From Tubulanus polymorphus (taxonomy: Eukaryota > Nemertea > Palaeonemertea > Tubulaniformes > Tubulanidae), in assembly GCF_964204645.1 (NCBI RefSeq), contig NC_134032.1, forward strand, positions 9,110,275 to 9,174,274: a stretch of DNA of 64,000 nt, in the 5' to 3' direction. The first letter of the stretch is position 1, and every line of letters begins with the position of its first letter. The notes under the pieces are model-generated. The model was not told where the DNA came from. It ran no database searches and saw only the letters and a program-made list of their open reading frames with translations. The translations under genes and the position numbers were made by a program. Positions 32,726 to 46,746 of the stretch are shown in pieces.

Positions 32726-35700
32726 TTAGTCACAATCATCATCATCACTGTCACTCTCACTGTCACTCGTCCATGGAGTATCTTCCAAAAGATCTAATTC
32801 TAAGCTAGTTTCATTCTCATTTCCATCGTCATCATCGTCAATGTCTGTGTCTGCATCATATACGTCAGAAAATTCATCTGAAATACCGGTAGCACTTTCT
32901 GTAGTAGGTTCTTCTGAAAGTTTCTCTGGAAGAGCGTTTCCTTCATACCAGTATGGTAAATAGTTACCATCGTCATTGAACCATCCGTAGTTCAACGGGT
33001 TAATTCCACTGGTTGGATTTGCTGTACTGGCTCGTCTCCACAGAATAGCAATGTAGTTTACTCGCAACAGATGCTGGTCCAGGCTTTTCTGACATGGAGG
33101 TAGAGATGCACAATTTATCTTTTTCACCTTTTCAGTCATCTTACCACCTGATGTCATTTTTATGAAGCTCTGATATCTTGCCTCATTGATGTCATTCAAG
33201 TTCTTGAATCCATAAAGTTTGCAAATGAACTTACAAACTGCAGCTTTGTCAATGTTGTCAGTGGTAAGAGATTGGAGGGCTGCAACAGCGCTTTTATCAT
33301 GTTCCAGTTTTGACAAAGGAATGGCCTTTCCCTTCCGATAGAATGATGACGTAAAATCGCAACCAGTTAGAGCATGGAATGCAATCATAGATTCCGCAAG
33401 CCCAGGCTGCTTTGCATTAAGACTCCTTGCAATGCCTGATGCATCAATATAACGGCGGTTATTGGCTGAACCATAGTCCATGACGAGACGTATATCAGGT
33501 ATCTTCTCTGCCACGGATATGAGAAGCACCAATACATCGGTATCAGATGACCTAATCAGAGTATTTCCAGTTGTTCTTGCAGCATGGAACACTATGAGTG
33601 TATCAGCTTCTTCGTGAGTTGCCTGGTACTGTTCTGGTTCTTCAGACTTCAGCATTCCCATCGAATTTACCCAAAGCTTCACACATTTTCCACCATGGGA
33701 CACAAAAACTGTCTTGTTGTCTATCACTGGACAAAAGTGCTCCTTCTTGAATTCAGACAATAAAAATGCTGCAAAAGCCTCTTTAAATGGGCCACTTTTC
33801 AGGAGATCAATGCCATTTTTCTGCTGTTGCTGTTCTGAACTGGTTATATTGAAGCTTTCGGTTTGGCCACCTCTTTTTTGTCGTTCACAGTCTTTTATTG
33901 AAGGTTGAGAGTAACGGTCGAGCAGGAGATGAACTGACAGGGCTTTAGTTCGACAAACCTTTACCATTACACTTCTCGCTATGGCACCATATGATGATGT
34001 ATTGTGTGTCGGTAGTACTTCATGTAAAAGTAGCCCACCATCAATCAGAAGTGTATCAATAGGTTCATTTGGATCGTATGATGTTTCAAGATACTTTTCA
34101 AGAACTTTTGTCAAATTGGCTTTTTCTGTTTTCGTAGGCATGCCATCAGTATGTGCTAAGCATAGTGGCACAATAGTAATTGGGAATTTCAGAATCTTCT
34201 GAAGATCGATGTTTTTTTCCATCGTAAGTAAGTGACCGAATGCATCGCGTACCCCTTCCGCGGTAGTCAGAGCTTTTTTCTCCCGAGTATTTTTTGGTTT
34301 CAGATTTTCTGCTGCAAAATTCGACACTTTTACGCGCTTAACCTTCTTTAGCATTCGCGTGTTGCTTCCTGTGCATTCATCATAGAACTGTTTCTTGAGT
34401 GCTGCACCACGATTTAGAACACCAGTCAAGTAGTCTACAGTTGCTTTGTTAGCTATTTTTCCGGTGGCCAAATTCACCAATTGTGTTGGCGAGCTGTTTT
34501 CAAATGGATTGCACGTTTTCGCTAGGTACTCTTGAAATGATTGCATGTCTTTGTTATCGCGTCGAATCCTGTGTTTTGTCCGTTGTTTCATGGGAGCTTC
34601 TCCAGCTTCAATGCCACTTTGTGTTTTAAGTTCAGAAACTGCAAGGCTTCTCTGGGTAAGTGTCACACACCACCGCCGAAATGCTGAATCGGAATTCCCG
34701 AAGTGTGTTATTCCTGTCGAAGATGAAGCAGCATCCCGATTTACTGTCTGCTCAAGAGTGATGTCGATTGGTGCCCGTGAGTAGGAGTTTTTTGTCCGTC
34801 TAGTTGAAAATGCGCCCGCTTTTAAAACATCTAATGCAGCTGGCTCAAGTTTTCTCAGGTTCTCCAGAAACCATGTCCCCCAACGAGCGTAATTGGGCCG
34901 ATTGAGAGCGAAGAAGATTTCCACTAATCGTGGAAAAACAGTTATGTACAGATTGACATCATTCATGCGAACAGCACGCTGGATTTCTCTATATACACGG
35001 TTAATCAAGTAAATGTAAATAGCCCAGAACGCAGCAGTGCTGCCGAGTTTTCCCTCAATGACCGACTTCAAAAACGTCTCAAAGTCGATTGTTAATACAT
35101 TGAAGTCTTTGTGGTCTGCAATTTCAACCAAGAAGTCTTTATCACTGGTGGAAGCAGCCTTGAGTGTTTCTATTATATGAATATATTTGTCAGAATTTTC
35201 AGCTTCCAAGAGGAATCGTTCAAACAAAGCTTTTTCGAAACATCCCGCAATAATTTGGTGAAGCCGCGTTCATCTATTATAAAACTTCCCCTTCACAAAG
35301 CCATTTAACGATCCTTCGGCTAGAATTCCTGATTCTGTCATGAGATACTCTAAGCCTGATTCAGCTATCATTGTCCCAATGGCACCAAAAAATGCTAGTT
35401 CTACATGAAAGTGGCCGAGTAAAATGATAAGTTTATCAAACTTTGGCTGATGAAGAACTTGTATCGAATATGCCTTAAGAGCAACGGCAAGATCATAGGT
35501 TACAGGATGGTAAGGCATACCTGATTCTTCTGCAACTAGCATTGATCGGTTCATTGTCTCATAAACGACGTCATTTCGAGTTGGTGACTGTGAAATTGGG
35601 TCAAGGTAGGCTACAGCAGTAATGGGCAAATGGTCTTCAACAAACATTGAGAAGAACCCGTTAAACATTGGAATATCTTTATAAACTGAAATGGCTAGCC

Positions 35701-37895
35701 ATAAAATATCCAAAGTTTTTGCTGTCTGGAGTTTCGTCGAATCATCTTCTTCGTGTGCTTTACTGAAATCAAATTTTGCCAGTTTAAGATTGCTGTGAAA
35801 TGGTGGAATTGTTTTCACTGGTCCATCATATCTTCTCCTTGGTCGGACAGATGTTGACTCACTGTTCTCAAATCGAGCAGTCGGCTGGCCAATATCATCA
35901 GGAGGGATATTCTGGTAAGCTATTCCGACTGTCACATGCAGGCTAGCTTTGCCATCGAGCGTTTCAATGTTTAAATCATAATTGTCCCACGCTGTACCTG
36001 AAATAAGAAGGCAGAAATCGAATTATTTCTCCCATCTCCGATCAATGATCAGTTCCAAACGAGACAGAAATTCTTTCTAAAACACTGCTTACCTGTTGCC
36101 AGGTATGGAGCAAGCTTTATTCCTGCGGGTGTCTCTAAGTTTCTTGAGCTACACGTGTATGCCAGCTCAGTCTCTATTCGTTTGCACTCATCGTAGCTGA
36201 TTGAATGACCATTTCGGTTGAGAATTTTGAGAGTAGTTTTTGATCCCAGCATTGATGACAACCCTAATCCAAGGAATGTGCTCTTCCAAGGACGAACAGC
36301 ACCACGTGTTGTCGAAAAAACCGCATCAGATGAAAGAGCTTTTGCTCTTCTTTCTACATTTTGGTTCATGCTACTTGAGAGACCATTAAGAAGTGTTTGG
36401 AAAAATGTCTCCGTTAGTGGTGGTATATCTGGAGCTGATGATTTTAAACTTTCAATTGACGTAGGCACAGGTAACTTTGTTTTAGCCATATTTAGCATTT
36501 CTGAACGCAAAGTCATAGCTGTGCTTCTAACGCTTTCATATAATGGAATCATATTCTGAAGTTTGGATTTTGCTATTTCGAACTCCAATTCACAGTTATA
36601 GACGAAGTTGCCTTTTTCGATTGCATTCTTTTCCAATAACAATCCTGTCCCCAAATCTATTTTTCAGCTTTTCAGTTAAGTTTTGGTAAGTGTACGAGTC
36701 GAGATCAGCCCTGAGTCCACCCTCAGAGATATACAATTCCTTATACAGCTCCATCAGATGAGATACATATTTTGGGCACTTCATTTCAAGTACCTCAGTT
36801 TCAATAAGGTCTGATAAACTAGAAAATGCTGCCTCATGTAGTTTTCTACCAGATGATTTTGAGACGGTGTGTTTTTCTTTAGTTTCATGCAGGAACTGGC
36901 GTTTACAAGAATTGTGATACTTCGCCTCGATTGCGACCAGGTCATCAGTTGCAAGAGACCTTATTCGCTGGCTTTGTTCATTTTCAGGATGTCTCAATGC
37001 AGCATCAATAATCTCTTTACTTGATTGTAGAGACTCGAATGTACACATTTTTTCTATGCTTCCATCTTTACCTCTAATTCTTTTTGTTTTATGAGGGCAG
37101 AAAATACATTTATCATGGAGGATGCCTTTGGAATTGGACCTTGGTAAGTCAGATGATGACCTAGTGGCTTTAGGTGGTGTGCATAAAGGCTCGCCTTGTG
37201 ATTCACTTTCCCTTTTCTTAGCACATTTGACAGCGGTAAATCTCCTATTGCACTCACTATGATAATGAAGTTCAAAGGAATCTGCGGTAGACAAGATATA
37301 TTTAGAGGCATCTTTGAAAACATCTCTCGGACGATTCAGGCGAACTTCAGCCGCTTTGCGTAAATTTTCTTGTGATTTATACACTCTGAGACCACTCGAT
37401 TCTTGTTCATTTTTATTGCAGATTACGCATTTCTGTAAATCGGGAATAAAGGCAACTTAACATTAAATGTTGAATAGTACGAGTTTTTGTATCAACGTTT
37501 AATTGCTGTGTCTCATGGTATCCATTGGCTCTCATTGGATGGACAAGGGATTATATAATCTATAGATAATATTTAAAAAATTTATGTTTTCTAACATGTT
37601 TTTCAAATTTTAAAAACTCTGTGTACCTTAACGCCAACGAGCACATTAGTGGCAATAGCATCTTCGATTCTCCCAGCCTGATCTGATGCTGCTTCAGACG
37701 AAGATATTGCGGACAAGCCCTGAAATTAAAAGCTTATATTGCATATATCTCGCTTATCTTAACTTTATAAAAAATGAGATTCAGGGGGGATATTTTCAAC
37801 TGATGGGTTGACCTTACCTAATAGATAGGTTATATTTCTAATTTAACATGTTTGATTTCTATACTTACAGTTATAAAGCTTTCTTCAAGATCCAT
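32726..37895 (-). pseudogene. Transposase-like protein with XPG nuclease domain
   Basis: Four exons can be drawn: 37869-37895 (ATG, donor GTAAGT), 37627-37719, 36093-37432 and 35997-32726, all with good splice sites and matching phases. Exon 3 encodes zinc-binding pairs (KCVICNK, CIFC, YHSEC, YHNSC). Exon 4 encodes an XPG/FEN-like nuclease: IDTLLIDGG, LLLDRYSQPSIK, HEEADT, SSDTDVLVLL and ALTGCDFTSSF supply the conserved acidic residues. The C terminus is highly acidic. The copy is broken by a one-base frameshift near 36615 and by an in-frame TGA at about 35268; otherwise it is open over roughly 1,570 codons, so it died recently. Confidence 0.82.
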
Positions 37896-38971
37896 TGTTT
37901 CTGACCATGTTATGGCTATAGGCTACTATATATTAACCATGTAGAGTCGGGGTGTAGAGTAAAGCACACTAATCACAAAAGTTTTATTGACTGTTTGGCC
38001 TTGTTTTAACATCTGGCAGAACATATTTCAATATTGTGCTGTATGAACTTCATTTTGGAAAAAAAAACATTCATTCCTCTTTTCACTTGGATAAACACGT
38101 ATTGCTAACCCCCTAAAATGCTTCTGTCCCGGGCTTATAAGCAAGTGAAAATGTCTGTTAAACCCAATTTTATCTACTACTTATATAAACTGTTGAAGCA
38201 AAACTGATTTCAACCATTCCTCAATAGACTTGTATAAATCCATGTGGGCCAGGGTGTGGCACTTTGGGGCTTCTGTCCAGACAAACTATCACCAGAAAAT
38301 TTCAGTCATGGGCATTTTTTATTGTTCTGGTGTATAAACTTCACTTTGAAAGAAAAATCATTCATTCCTCTTTTCACTTGAATAAACACGTATTGCTGAC
38401 CCCCTAAAATGCTTCTGTCCCGGGCTTGTAGCAAGCAAAAATTTCTGTCAGTATCAGAAAATCCATGGCAGGCATACAATGAATCATAATAACATGGATT
38501 TTTTCATTCCTTCCAAAACTTGAATAAAGCCTTCAATTTGGGTCTAAAATATTGCCCCCAGGGGCCAAACTAGCAGGCTGCGCCTCGGCAGAAGTTCCGA
38601 TCCTGTATGCGTGCCATAATACCAATCAAATGAAGGCATAAACAGGTATTCCCCTCTTCACTTGAATAAATGGAGCCAGCTCCCGGTCTATAAGACCAGG
38701 AAACGTCCTATAACCTTAAGGGTATCAGCCTCTGTCATGCGAGTGCCAATCTCGAAAACCAGTGATACAACTCTCTCAGGAGATTTACACAGAAAAAACA
38801 TACGTCAATATAGCCTATACATCCTAAACAAACAATGGAGAATGCACTCACCGACAGTGAAGCCTCAAGAACTGAGGGTAAAAATAATATATTGGGCAGG
38901 TCACGAACAACGTACCGGACGTAAAGTAAAATAGAGTAAAACCAAATGGTTAGGAAAATAAGGTCGCTACA

Positions 38972-39588
38972 ACCACTGCCGAAGTTCTTAAATCTCATCA
39001 CATCGTCATGAGATGTACTTCTTTCTTCGCTTTCTTGTACTTTTTCGGTCTCCTCAAAGTTTCTAGCACAACTTTAAATTCAAAGAACGTAACCTCTTTG
39101 TCCTTTTGTGTGATAAAAACTGAAAAAATTTTATATGAAACCGGTAATCCTTTGTGGACCATAGCGACAAGTAAACTGTCCGAAATATTTTCTCCAGCCG
39201 TTTTAAGGGCTGTTGAAGCAGTCTCGGCGCGTAAGATATAATCTGTGACACATTCCTCTTGCCCTTTCTTTAACGAAGTCAGTTCATGGTTAAGTCCGAT
39301 AATTTTTGGCGTTCCTTTCGATTTTGAGTGTTCCCGTAAGATTTCTTGTGCTTTACGGCCGTCGTCTATCGCATCCCGTATTACAAGGGACAGACTCCTG
39401 TCGTCCAAACAGTTTATCAGTTCGGCGTAAGCTTCAGCATTTTTATCTTGATCGGGCTCCTGCCCTGCTGGCAGAAATATCGTATCATGAAGTTTCTGTA
39501 ATCTCAAATAACCTAGAAACTTCGCTTCCCACAGTTCATAACGCTATTCGTCACCATCAAACACCAGATTACGCCTGGGCCCATTACC
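38972..39588 (-). pseudogene. copia gag fragment, unit 2
   Basis: Same extent as the unit 1 fragment, with a one-base deletion near 39063 that shifts the frame and a few private substitutions. Confidence 0.88.
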
Positions 39589-39812
39589 TGTTGATGTGGA
39601 GGCCATAGTGTCCAATGATGGAAATAATTTGTGGGGCTAAAATTCAAGAGACAAACGCTGTTGTTCTTTACTATACTATAATTATAACTAAACTTTATTC
39701 ATCAGTTTCTCATCATCATGGGATATCACAGGATCTTGAGTCATGCAATTCCACGTAAGGTAACCACAAGAATGTCCAATACAGTTACAGCACATCATGT
39801 TTATAGTCAACA
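39589..39812 (-). repeat. copia LTR, unit 2
   Basis: 224 bp, TGTTGA...TCAACA, followed by CACTT. Confidence 0.92.
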
Positions 39813-42298
39813 CACTTTTCGTCCGTCGTTTGTTCGTCCCTCTCAAAATTGTAGCTGCTAACATGTCCTACGATTGTGGTGAGTTCAAGGTCATTGGTTA
39901 TTGTATATGGTCACCAGGGGCATTGAATAGTGAAATTGTTAGATTGTTGAGCATTTGAAACCACTTCCCAAGTGGGCATGGTGTCCCTGGACCCCTAGTT
40001 TCGACTCCCTGAAGATGGTTTATTTCAGCGATACTGGACGTTTACCATGTCGATGAACGACAGTTCATTGGTCCGGGTTTTTTTTAAAGTTGTGCACATT
40101 TCCGATCCTTCGCACGTGACTATTTGTGAGCCCAGCCTACACTTATATTTTTACATTCCTCAAACTATCGAGGTGATTGTTATCCTCCTCTTGTAGAACT
40201 TCCTGTACGGTTGTGCGCAAATGGTTTCCTCCTTATGTATATATCTTCAGCCTATGTAACTCCTCCGTCGCGACCGATCTAGGCTCATTGAGGTCCTTCT
40301 TGTCGACAAGACATGGAATTATGGTGGAATGTTCATTAGGCATACTGCGCAGTTGCCGCTTTATATCATTTACCCATTTCTGGTCGATGGCTCTACATCA
40401 TAAATTTACCGGAGGTTCGCACAAGCACATAAAGCTAACGGTAAATCTGCCTGGAAATATGGAAAATTAATTTTGTTACAATCAACACTTGCATAATTCA
40501 GAACAAGAAGCGACATAGATATTTCGTTGGCCCATCTATTTCCAGTATCTTGTTCCTTTCTAAGAACAGCACAGTCCCTGTGGTTGGAATTGTATGTCAC
40601 ATTGCATCGTGCTTTTTCTTTCGCCAACCAGTTTTCGATTAGATCCTATTAGTTGAATATCACCATGTTGTGACAGAACTATAAAAAAATACTCACAGCT
40701 AACCGTAACACAATGCCTTTTAACAATTTTGATGATGCGATGGTATGTTTTGTTCTATTCGGACAACCATTATTTACAAATCCTTCGTATTTTGGCCGTA
40801 GAAATGTAGTAGTCAAATCTCCATCAACCCACACCATTTTTGCGTCGGCAAACTTGCCTCCTGACATCAATTTCAGGCAGTTATTCAGCTTGCTAAATAC
40901 TGGTCGGTTTTCATTTTTCATCTTCTCTTGAAATTTCGGCTGTTCCAGGTACGTAAGGTAAACAATCGTCATAAAGTTATCGATGGGGCATGTGTTTAGC
41001 AGTTGAATGCCAGTACTCAGTGTCCCACCCCAGGATGGCACATTCGGTAATTTACTGCTGCTCTTCGAAATTGTACCAATAGTGCCACTGGTAAATTTCA
41101 GATAAGTCACTGTCTTGCGGCTTCCGACAGTTAACTTGGATGCCAGGAATAACCTCCAGGATTTCGTTACAACTTGTAATTATCGGCACCATACAGGATT
41201 TGCGCCTTTCCCCGGGCTTGCTGATATCCTTCACTCGCGTTGAATTAGTTAACGTATCTGCAAAGAGACATATTGTAATCATGATTAAAATGAGTTCATT
41301 CATTTATTATGTACGCATAAAATTTGAATTTTCCAACCCCCCTCCCCCTCTGTACGCAAAATCGGCCATTTTTTCATATACATTAAGCATTAAAGTACGC
41401 AATTACACTGACCCCTCCCCCTCCCCTAATGCGTACGTAATAAATGAATGATCCCAATGCAGTATTCACGAAAATACTCACAGACCATCATGCACCCCAG
41501 GCAATAGAAACCTTCAAAGGTGATACCTTGTTCCTCATCACATCGCAGGGCCGCTCACGTCACTCCCAAAAGCCTAAATTAAAAGAACAAATTCACGCCC
41601 AAACCCACACCAGACATGTTTATGGTCGGCGGCTTCTTCTTTTTAAAGTGATGACATGTTGTACAGTAATCTTTTTTTACGCCTTATGAAGGCTACCATT
41701 ATGAAACCTTAACAATGTTAACCATTCAGCGTCGTTTTACAAATCATAACCGTAAATCGATGTGCAAAACGTCACAGGTTTATGTGTACACATAATAGCT
41801 ATTTGGCAAAATATTATTGACAAAGATGTAGAATGTCTTCCTGTGATTATATAATGAGCCCTATTTGAACGTCGAAATATTATATTGCATTGAATATCAT
41901 GGGAAGACGTATTGTGATAGTGAAGCAACTGTACATTTAGTTTATTACCTTTCATAACTTCCTCCAATAATGATATGTAATTTAGCGAGTGCGCATTCGA
42001 TTCAACAGAAAAATCATCTTAAATTTTACGTATTATTTGAAGTGACCCAAACTATCATTTCGTTCAAAAAAGTCATCGACTGTCTCGCCTTTTCTTTGTG
42101 AAGGTCTCGAAAAGTCAGTTTCTTTTTGAAGCCGCCTTAAAGAAAGAATGTGATTCAAACTGTTTCCTAAACGATTCAATTATTTGTGAAAATTCTCGAA
42201 ATTAACAAATCATCAAAGAATCGATGAGCAGGCGATTCCCTTCAGGTACTAAAAAATAAATTGTTTCTTTTGCTCGTCCGACCAGCCTCTAGCGTCAG
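39813..42298 (-). repeat. Gene X block, copy 2
   Basis: Closest to copy 1: intact acceptor CTAATAG, the same short deletion in the main exon, and the same GCGCAGTTGCC variant. MITE at about 41293-41452. Confidence 0.88.
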
Positions 42299-42833
42299 TG
42301 TAATATCCTTCAGTTCTGACTAAGGTAATAAACCACTAATTAGCTTCCGTCATATGCGTGTTATTACTGCTTTTGTTTATTTAATCTTCTCAGACTCAGG
42401 AGTACAAATCTCAGATCACATTCTTTACGTTACATATAGACATCACACAAGATCCGACGTCAAACAGTAAACTACGATTGACTAAAAAGACAAGAAATGA
42501 AAACACACTAAGAAAAATACTAAGTAATCAACTCACGAATAATCAAGTCTAGTAAGACCAGGAAACGTCCTATAACCTTAAGGGTTTCAGCCTCTGGCAT
42601 GCGAGTGCCAATCTCGAAAACCAGTGATACAACTCTCTCAGGAGATTTACACAGAAAAAACATACGTCAATATAGCCTATAAATCCTAAACAAACAATAG
42701 AGAATGCACTCACCGACAGTGAAGCCTCAAGAACTGAGGGTAAAAATAATATATTGGGCAGGTCACGAACAACGTACCGGACGTAAAGTAAAATAGAGTA
42801 AAACCAAATGGTTAGGAAAATAAGCCCGCTACA
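42299..42833 (-). mobile_element. LTR2, unit 3 junction
   Basis: 535 bp, without the 53-bp segment. Flanks are again gag on the right and gene X on the left. Confidence 0.75.
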
Positions 42834-43443
42834 ACCACCGCCGAAGTTCTTAAATCTCATCACATCGTCATGAGATGTACTTCTTTCTTCGCTTTCTTGT
42901 ACTTTTTCGGTCTCCTCAAAGTTTCTTAGCGCAACTTTAAATTCAAAGAACGTAACCTCTTTGTCCTTTTGTGTGATAAAAACTGAAAAAGTTTTATATG
43001 AAACCGGTAATCCTTTGTGGACCATAGCGACAAGTAAACTGTCCGAAATATTTTCTCCAGCCGTTTTAAGGGCTGTTGAAGCAGTCTCGGCGCGTAACAT
43101 ATAATCTGTGACACATTCCTCTTGCCCTTTCTTTAACGAAGTCAGTTCATGGTTAAGTCCGATAATTTTTGGCGTTCCTTTCGATTTATAGTGTTCCCGT
43201 AAGATTTCTTGTGCTTTACGGCCGTCGTCTATCGCATCCCGTATTACAAGGGACAGACTCCTGTCGTCCAAACAGTTTATCAGTTCGGCGTAAGCTTCAG
43301 CATTTTTATCTTGATCGGGCTCCTGCCCTGCTGGCAGAAATATCGTATCATGAAGTTTCTGTAATCTCAAATAACTTCGCTTCCCACAGTTCATAACGCT
43401 ATTCGTCACCATCAAACACCAGATTACGCCTGGGCCCATTACC
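42834..43443 (-). pseudogene. copia gag fragment, unit 3
   Basis: Same as the other fragments except for a private 7-9 bp deletion near 43373, which removes the upstream TAG frame relation and yields a longer open stretch of 310 codons running into LTR2. That open stretch is a by-product. Confidence 0.85.
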
Positions 43444-43667
43444 TGTTGATGTGGAGGCCATAGTGTCCAATGATGGAAATAATTTGTGGGGCTAAAATTC
43501 AAGAGACAAACGCTGTTGTTCTTTACTATACTATAATTATAACTAAACTTTATTCATCAGTTTCTCATCATCATGGGATATCACAGGATCTTGAGTCATG
43601 CAATTCCACGTAAGGTAACCACAAGAATGTCCAATACAGTTACAGCACATCATGTTTATAGTCAACA
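43444..43667 (-). repeat. copia LTR, unit 3
   Basis: 224 bp, intact ends, followed by CACTT. Confidence 0.92.
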
Positions 43668-46158
43668 CACTTTTCGTCCGTCGTTTGTTCGTCCCTCTCA
43701 AAATTGTAGCTGCTAACATGTCCTACGATTGTGGTGAGTTCAAGGTCATTGGTTATTGTATATGGTCACCAGGGGCATTGAATAGTGAAATTGTTAGATT
43801 GTTGAGCATTTGAAACCACTTCCCAAGTGGGCATGGTGTCCCTGGACCCCTAGTTTCGACTCCCTGAAGATGGTTTATTTCAGCGATACTGGACGTTTAC
43901 CATGTCGATGAACGACAGTTCATTGGTCCGGGTTTTTTTAAAGTTGTGCACATTTCCGATCCTTCGCACGTGACTATTTGTGAGCCCAGCCTACACTTAT
44001 ATTTTTACATTCCTCAAACTATCGAGGTGATTGTTATCCTCCTCTTGTAGAACTTCCTGTACGGTTGTGCGCAAATGGTTTCCTCCTTATGTATATATCT
44101 ACAGCCTATGTAATTCCTCCGTCGCGACCGATCTAGGCTCATTGAGGTCCTTCGTGTCGACAAGACATGGAATTATGGTGGAATGTTCATTAGGCATACT
44201 GCGCAGTTGCCGCTTTATATCATTCACCCATTTCTGGTCGATGGCTCTACATCATAAATTTACTGGAGGTTCGCACAAGCACATAAAGCTAACGGTAAAT
44301 CTGCCTGGAAATATGGAAAATTAATTTTGTTACAATCAACACTTGCATAATTCAGAACAAGAAGCGACATAGATATTTCGTTGGCCCACCTATTTCCAGT
44401 ATCTTGTTCCTTTCTAAGAACAGCACAGTCCCTGTGGTTGGAATTGTATGTCACATTGCATCGTGCTTTTTCTTTCGCCAACCAGTTTTCGATTAGATCT
44501 TATTAGTTGAATATCACCATGTTGTGACAGAACTATAAAAAATACTCACAGCTAACCGTAACACAATGCCTTTTAACAATTTTGATGATGCGATGGTATG
44601 TTTTGTTCTATTCGGACAACCATTATTTACAAATCCTTCGTATTTTGGCCGTAGAAATGTAGTAGTCAAATCTCCATCAACCCACACCATTTCTGCGTCG
44701 GCAAACTTGCTTCCCGACATCAATTTCAGGCAGTTATTCAGCTTGCTAAATACTGGTCGGTTTTCATTTTTCATCTTCTCTTGAAATTTCGGCTGTTCCA
44801 GGTACGTAAGGTAAACAATCGTCATAAAGTTATCGATGGGGCATGTGTTTAGCAGTTGAATGCCAGTACTCAGAGTCCCACCCCAGGATGGCACATTCGG
44901 TAATTTACTGCTGCTCTTCGAAATTGTACCAATAGTGCCACTGGTAAAATGTCAGATAAGTCACTGTCTTGCGGCTTCCGACAGTTAACTTGGATGCCAG
45001 GAATAACCTTCAGGATTTCGTTACAACTTGTAATTATCGGCACCATAGGCCTACAGGATTTGCGCCTTTCCCCGGGCTTGCTGATATCCTTCACTCGCGT
45101 TGAATTAGTTAACGTATCTGCAAAGAGACATATTGTAATCATGATTAAAATGAGTTCATTCATTTATTATGTACGCATAAAATTTGAATTTTCCAACCCC
45201 CCTCCCCCTCTGTACGCAAAATCGGCCATTTTTTCATATACATTAAGCATTAAAGTACGCAATTACACTGACCCCTCCCCCTCCCCTAATGCGTACGTAA
45301 TAAATGAATGATCCCAATGCAGTATTCACGAAAATACTCACAGACCATCATGCACCCCAGGCAATAGAAACCTTCAAAGGTGATACCTTGTTCCTCATCA
45401 CATCGCAGGGCCGCTCACGTCACTCCCAAAAGCCTAAATTAAAAGAACAAATTCACGCCCAAACCCACACCAGACGTGTTTATGGTCGGCGGCTTCTTCT
45501 TTTTAAAGTGATGACATGTTGTACAGTAATCTTTTTTGACGCCTTATGAAGGCTACCATTATGAAACCTTAACAATGTTAACCATTCAGCGTCGTTTTAC
45601 AAATCATAACCGTAAATCGATGTGCAAAACGTCACAGGTTTATGTGTACACATAATAGCTATTTGGCAAAATATTATTGACAAAGATGTAGAATGTCTTC
45701 CTGTGATTATATAATGAGCCCTATTTGAACGTCGAAATATTATATTGCATTGAATATCATGGGAAGACGTATTGTGATAGTGAAGCAACTGTACATTTAG
45801 TTTATTACCTTTCATAACTTCCTCCAATAATGATATGTAATTTAGCGAGTGCGCATTCAATTCAACAGAAAAATCATCTTAAATTTTACGTATTATTTGA
45901 AGTGACCCAAACTATCATTTCGTTCAAAAAAGTCATCGACTGTCTCGCCTTTTCTTTGTGAAGGTCTCGAAAAGTCAGTTTCTTTTTGAAGCCGCCTTAA
46001 AGAAAGAATGTGATTCAAACTGTTTCCTAAACGATTCAATTATTTGTGAAAATTCTCGAAATTAACAAATCATCAAAGAATCGATGAGCAGGCGATTCCC
46101 TTCAGGTACTAAAATATAAATTGTTTCTTTTGCTCGTCCGACCAGCCTCTAGCGTCAG
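43668..46158 (-). repeat. Gene X block, copy 3
   Basis: It resembles copy 0 in the main exon (GGCCTACAGG retained) but copies 1 and 2 in other variants, so it is a mosaic. The second exon has the mutated acceptor. MITE at about 45154-45312. Confidence 0.88.
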
Positions 46159-46746
46159 TGTAATATCCTTCAGTTCTGACTAAGGTAATAAACCACTAAT
46201 TAGCTTCCGTCATATGCGTGTTATTACTGCTTTTGTTTATTTAATCTTCTCAGACTCAGGAGTACAAATCTCAGATCACATTCTTTACGTTACATATAGA
46301 CATCACACAAGATCCGACGTCAAACAGTAAACTACGATTGACTAAAAAGACAAGAAATGAAAACACACTAAGAAAAATACTAAGTAATCAACTCACGAAT
46401 AATCAAGTCTAGTAAGACCAGGAAACGTCCTATAACCTTAAGGGTATCAGCCTCTGGCATGCGAGTGCCAATCTCGAAAACCAGTGATACAACTCTCTCA
46501 GGAGATTTACACAGAAAAAACATACGTCAATATAGCCTATACATCCTAAACAAACAATAGAGAATGCACTCACCGACAGTGAAGCCTCAAGAACTGAGGG
46601 TAAAAATAATATATTGGGCAGGTCACGAACTTTCTAAACACGCGCCCGCACACTCCACACTAGACTGCGGACCCGGACCGGACAACGTACCGGACGTAAA
46701 GTAAAATAGAGTAAAACCAAATGGTTAGGAAAATAAGCCCGCTACA
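46159..46746 (-). mobile_element. LTR2, unit 4 junction
   Basis: 588 bp with the 53-bp segment, like unit 1. Confidence 0.75.

Larger units (their letters stand above)
31353..38690 (-). mobile_element. Academ-like DNA transposon (7,338 bp)
   Basis: It is flanked by TAA on both sides (31350-31352 and 38691-38693); the empty site is present in the other tandem units. Terminal inverted repeats begin TAGACCGG and run for several hundred bases (left from 31353, right from 38690 back to about 38050). The subterminal part of the left repeat carries a 290-bp tandem repeat. Between the repeats lies a four-exon gene on the minus strand for an XPG-nuclease-type protein. A 3-bp duplication plus an XPG domain fits the Academ superfamily; the assignment is inference from family knowledge. 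Confidence 0.8.
31096..38971 (-). mobile_element. LTR2 of unit 2, split by the Academ-like transposon
   Basis: Left part 31096-31352 and right part 38691-38971 join to the same LTR2 as in the other units once 31353-38690 and one TAA are removed. The 53-bp segment is absent in this copy. Confidence 0.85.

Noticed and set aside
42570-43502. 310-codon open frame as an intact new gag protein
   Set aside because: It runs from LTR2 through truncated gag and into the leader because of a private deletion; the termini are not coding in any sister copy.
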